Assembly (NCBI RefSeq): GCF_016695175.1
Contig: NZ_CP068023.1
Location: 2,743,501 to 2,807,500 of the forward strand
Direction: 5' to 3'
Length of the DNA: 64,000 nt
From: Pseudoalteromonas sp. GCY
GTDB taxonomy: Bacteria; Pseudomonadota; Gammaproteobacteria; Enterobacterales; Alteromonadaceae
Shown: positions 61,700-64,000 of the stretch, in pieces
How positions within the stretch are numbered: the stretch's first letter is position 1
Layout: each line of letters begins with the position of its first letter
Notes under the pieces: model-generated
What the model was told of the DNA's origin: nothing
Database searches by the model: none
The model's input: the letters and a program-made list of their open reading frames with translations, nothing else
Position numbers and translations under genes: made by a program

Positions 61700-64000
61700 T
61701 TAAAATCGATAGGTGATCCCAGCATAGTAGCGCTGCCCGGTGTAACTGCTGCTGCGCAATCTCGCTTTAGAATCTTCACCATAAAAGGTTCTCGGTTCTT
61801 CTTTGGTTAAATTGATCACAGACGCGGTTAGGATCAGGTTTTCCATCAAGTTATAAGAAGCGTTTACATCAACTTGTTGGTATGGTTCCTGATATACAGT
61901 GAGCCCGTCCGCAAGCCCCAGAGCGGTTTCTCCTCGGCGGTTATATGACGCTCTGACACTAAAGGTGTCATTCTCGTAATAAGCGGAGAAGTTAAATTGA
62001 TTATCGGCACTGCCGACAAGTGCAGACTCACCGACCTTTTCACCGTCTACGCTAATGTCTGCCTGATTGGTATCGTTTAGGGTGTAGTTAACGTTGAGAC
62101 CAAAGCCATTATCGAATGCATGTTGTGCAAACAGCTCTATCCCCCGAGAGGTTGCGTTTGTACCATTGGCGGTGGTGGTAAACGGCGTGACGGTAATATC
62201 ACCCGGCGGCACAATTTCAACACCGGTAAAAGGGTTATTAAAGCCCTCAAACGGCCTTACTGAGGTAATAATCAAGGGCACGATAAAGTTATCTACGTCT
62301 TTATTGAATACCGCAATCCCAACCGCAGATCCTTCGCCATAATAATACTCCGCAGATAAATCCATCTGTACTGATTCAAATGGTTTTAGCGCCTTGTTAC
62401 CACCTGAGCCACGCCATCCTGGCTCCACAGGGTTGCCTCTAAACTCGAGCCTGTCGTCTGCCCATTCTTGAGAGATAAAGGTCAGCTGTTCTGGCGCCCC
62501 CATGTCGTTGAACGGAGCTCGAGACATCGTTTTGGCGATAGCACCACGTATGACAAGATTGTCGCTGGCATCCCAAACAATATTGAAGCTAGGCAAAAAT
62601 TGCGAATCGGTTACGGTACGCACGGTGGTGGTTTCAACGTCAATAAGACGTTCATCACCTAAAATATCCTCTTCGGTGACATCATCAATGTCATCTAAAA
62701 AGTAGTTGATTTTATCCGACGACATAATCTGCGTTTCAGTCTCGACATAGCGTACCCCAATGTTTCCTCTAAAATCTCCAAAAGAAAAATCGGCTTGTAG
62801 ATAGGCGGCCATGATCTCTTCTTCTATGTCGAACACAAAATCAGGCTCACGGCGCGTGTGCTTAACATATTCACTGGTCACAATTTCGCGGTATCTATCC
62901 CAATTGATCGTTGGCATCGCATTCACTTCAAAACCGCCTGGGATATTTTGTTCAGACGTTGCATTCAAAATATCCTCCAGTTTTGGCATACCACCAATCC
63001 ACTGATAAGACACCTCATCAATGGCACCTTGACTGAATGGATCAAGCTCGCCACTGGCAATTCTGTCAGCCCCATCTTGAGTGATGAAGAAGGTGTTGTT
63101 GGTTTCGCGGTGCAGTGTCGCTTTACGATATTTAGCACCGACACGCAGCGTATCAACGATGCCGTACCCGACGCGATAATCAAGGTCTAACTGAGCATAG
63201 TCTTCTTCTAAGTCACTGACGACAAAGCTAGAACCTGTCGAACCCGGATCGGGATCGCCGGCAATACCAGCCTGAAGGTTAGACAGCAAAGCGGGGTCGG
63301 CGTACAACGACACTCTGTCACCTAATCGCCATCCAGCAAATGAGGCGGCGTTTTCAACCTGCCCGGAATCGCTGCGACTCGCAGGTTGGCCGCTTTTATA
63401 CGCCGCACTCCAAGATTCCGAAGGGCCACCGCTGGCCTCAGTGCGACCAAATTTACCGCGCAAATCATATAAATCACCAGCATATTCAAAAGCGAAGTCG
63501 TAGGTATCCGAGGTATCTTTTTCTACGGTATAGCTACCAATGATCCAGGGAAATTCTAGATTTCCTTCAGTGCCACCAGCGCCACTGGTAAAGTCCATGC
63601 CAGTCACAATCGTACCGGTTTCGTCTAGAGTAATACCGGTAAGATAATCTGGGTTGTACTTCCATTCTGGGATCCACATTTGTGACGTGGTGCGATTTTG
63701 CCCAAGCTCAAAATGGAAATGATTGAATGTTAAAGATAAATCATCTATTGGACGCCATTGAATGGTAGCTTGTAACCCCTGACGTTCGCGTTTTTCTTTG
63801 GTTACCCCAACACCTGCAACTTGCGGTGCCCAAACACCATCATAAACGTTACCATAAGCATCTTCTAACGCTGCAAATCGACGTGTACTATCGGCAATTA
63901 CATTGCCCGCCGTGTCCGCCGCTGGCAAGTCTGAACTCGTTGCCCAACGCCAGCCGCCACCGCCCGACATATCACCGCCTAAAGAGCGGTTGGTACGGTC
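61700..64000 (-). CDS. TonB-dependent receptor, 5' end outside the window
   Basis: The last 766 residues of a TonB-dependent receptor; the frame stays open to the window's right edge, so the N-terminal plug and TonB box are not seen. The visible part is the outer-membrane beta barrel, with alternating hydrophobic strands and aromatic girdles, and the expected terminal segment RYYAGITYRF ending in Phe. A Met at 63970 is internal, not the start. It lies upstream of the discoidin lipoprotein on the same strand with 144 bases between, so the two may form an uptake pair. The substrate, probably a glycan, is inferred only from the neighbour. Confidence 0.9.
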   Translation of the reverse strand, partial: DRTNRSLGGDMSGGGGWRWATSSDLPAADTAGNVIADSTRRFAALEDAYGNVYDGVWAPQVAGVGVTKEKRERQGLQATIQWRPIDDLSLTFNHFHFELGQNRTTSQMWIPEWKYNPDYLTGITLDETGTIVTGMDFTSGAGGTEGNLEFPWIIGSYTVEKDTSDTYDFAFEYAGDLYDLRGKFGRTEASGGPSESWSAAYKSGQPASRSDSGQVENAASFAGWRLGDRVSLYADPALLSNLQAGIAGDPDPGSTGSSFVVSDLEEDYAQLDLDYRVGYGIVDTLRVGAKYRKATLHRETNNTFFITQDGADRIASGELDPFSQGAIDEVSYQWIGGMPKLEDILNATSEQNIPGGFEVNAMPTINWDRYREIVTSEYVKHTRREPDFVFDIEEEIMAAYLQADFSFGDFRGNIGVRYVETETQIMSSDKINYFLDDIDDVTEEDILGDERLIDVETTTVRTVTDSQFLPSFNIVWDASDNLVIRGAIAKTMSRAPFNDMGAPEQLTFISQEWADDRLEFRGNPVEPGWRGSGGNKALKPFESVQMDLSAEYYYGEGSAVGIAVFNKDVDNFIVPLIITSVRPFEGFNNPFTGVEIVPPGDITVTPFTTTANGTNATSRGIELFAQHAFDNGFGLNVNYTLNDTNQADISVDGEKVGESALVGSADNQFNFSAYYENDTFSVRASYNRRGETALGLADGLTVYQEPYQQVDVNASYNLMENLILTASVINLTKEEPRTFYGEDSKARLRSSSYTGQRYYAGITYRF

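Overview
The window looks like chromosome of a marine gammaproteobacterium of the Alteromonadales, most like Pseudoalteromonas. The main reasons are gene order and content: tig-clpP-clpX-lon-hupB-ppiD in enteric order, a psp cluster beside sapABCDF, phhAB with methionine gamma-lyase, smrB/prmB/aroC, lexA-controlled yebG, a phe attenuator, and a large TonB-dependent receptor beside a multi-domain surface lipoprotein. This placement is inferred from gene content; no rRNA or marker comparison was possible. I saw no phage, insertion sequence, integron or CRISPR array.

Layout. 1-3250: two convergent MscS channels and a secreted amidase. 3340-6989: cysS, ppiB, lpxH and miaE (translation, folding, lipid A, tRNA modification). 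7199-10599: a Yip1-family membrane protein, phhA-phhB (phenylalanine to tyrosine) with probable TyrR boxes upstream, and methionine gamma-lyase. 10790-21194: envelope stress block, with pspA, pspB-pspC and ycjX-ycjF leftward and pspF running rightward directly into sapABCDF. 21213-24943: a membrane AraC regulator, an NTF2-like/DJ-1 fusion and a lipoprotein polysaccharide deacetylase. 25189-34074: proteostasis block (ppiD, hupB, lon with a sigma-32-type promoter, clpX, clpP, tig). 34352-34840: five tRNA genes (Pro, Arg, His, Pro, Pro in transcription order) behind one strong promoter. 35261-39404: folD, a small helical protein, aroC, prmB, smrB.

39405-43763 is the most accessory-looking stretch. 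It has a tiny two-gene unit (80-aa exported protein and an overlapping 38-aa membrane peptide) behind a sigma-54-type promoter, then peroxiredoxin and fadR, then an uncharacterised 223-aa protein beside a protein with two Mrr-like nuclease domains. 43997-48426: a CadC/ToxR-like regulator divergent from a secreted amidohydrolase, then dsbB and a small membrane protein. 48478-54090: an exported helix-hairpin-helix protein, yebG with a LexA box, an aromatic aminotransferase, a GAF protein, a CrsA/CrsR-like partner-switching pair and yciH. 54131-58620: a Cache-HAMP-PAS-GGDEF-EAL protein and pheL-pheA. 58715-64000: a lipoprotein with four discoidin-like repeats and the C-terminal part of a TonB-dependent receptor.

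How the genes connect. Aromatic amino acid metabolism recurs (phhAB, tyrB-like, aroC, pheA) with two visible control modes, TyrR-type boxes and attenuation. Envelope homeostasis is also prominent (psp, sap, mscS, dsbB, ppiD, lpxH). Two GG-N10-G promoters, upstream of pspA and of the small-protein unit at 39641, raise the possibility that this unit belongs to a sigma-54 (perhaps PspF) regulon. That link is inference.
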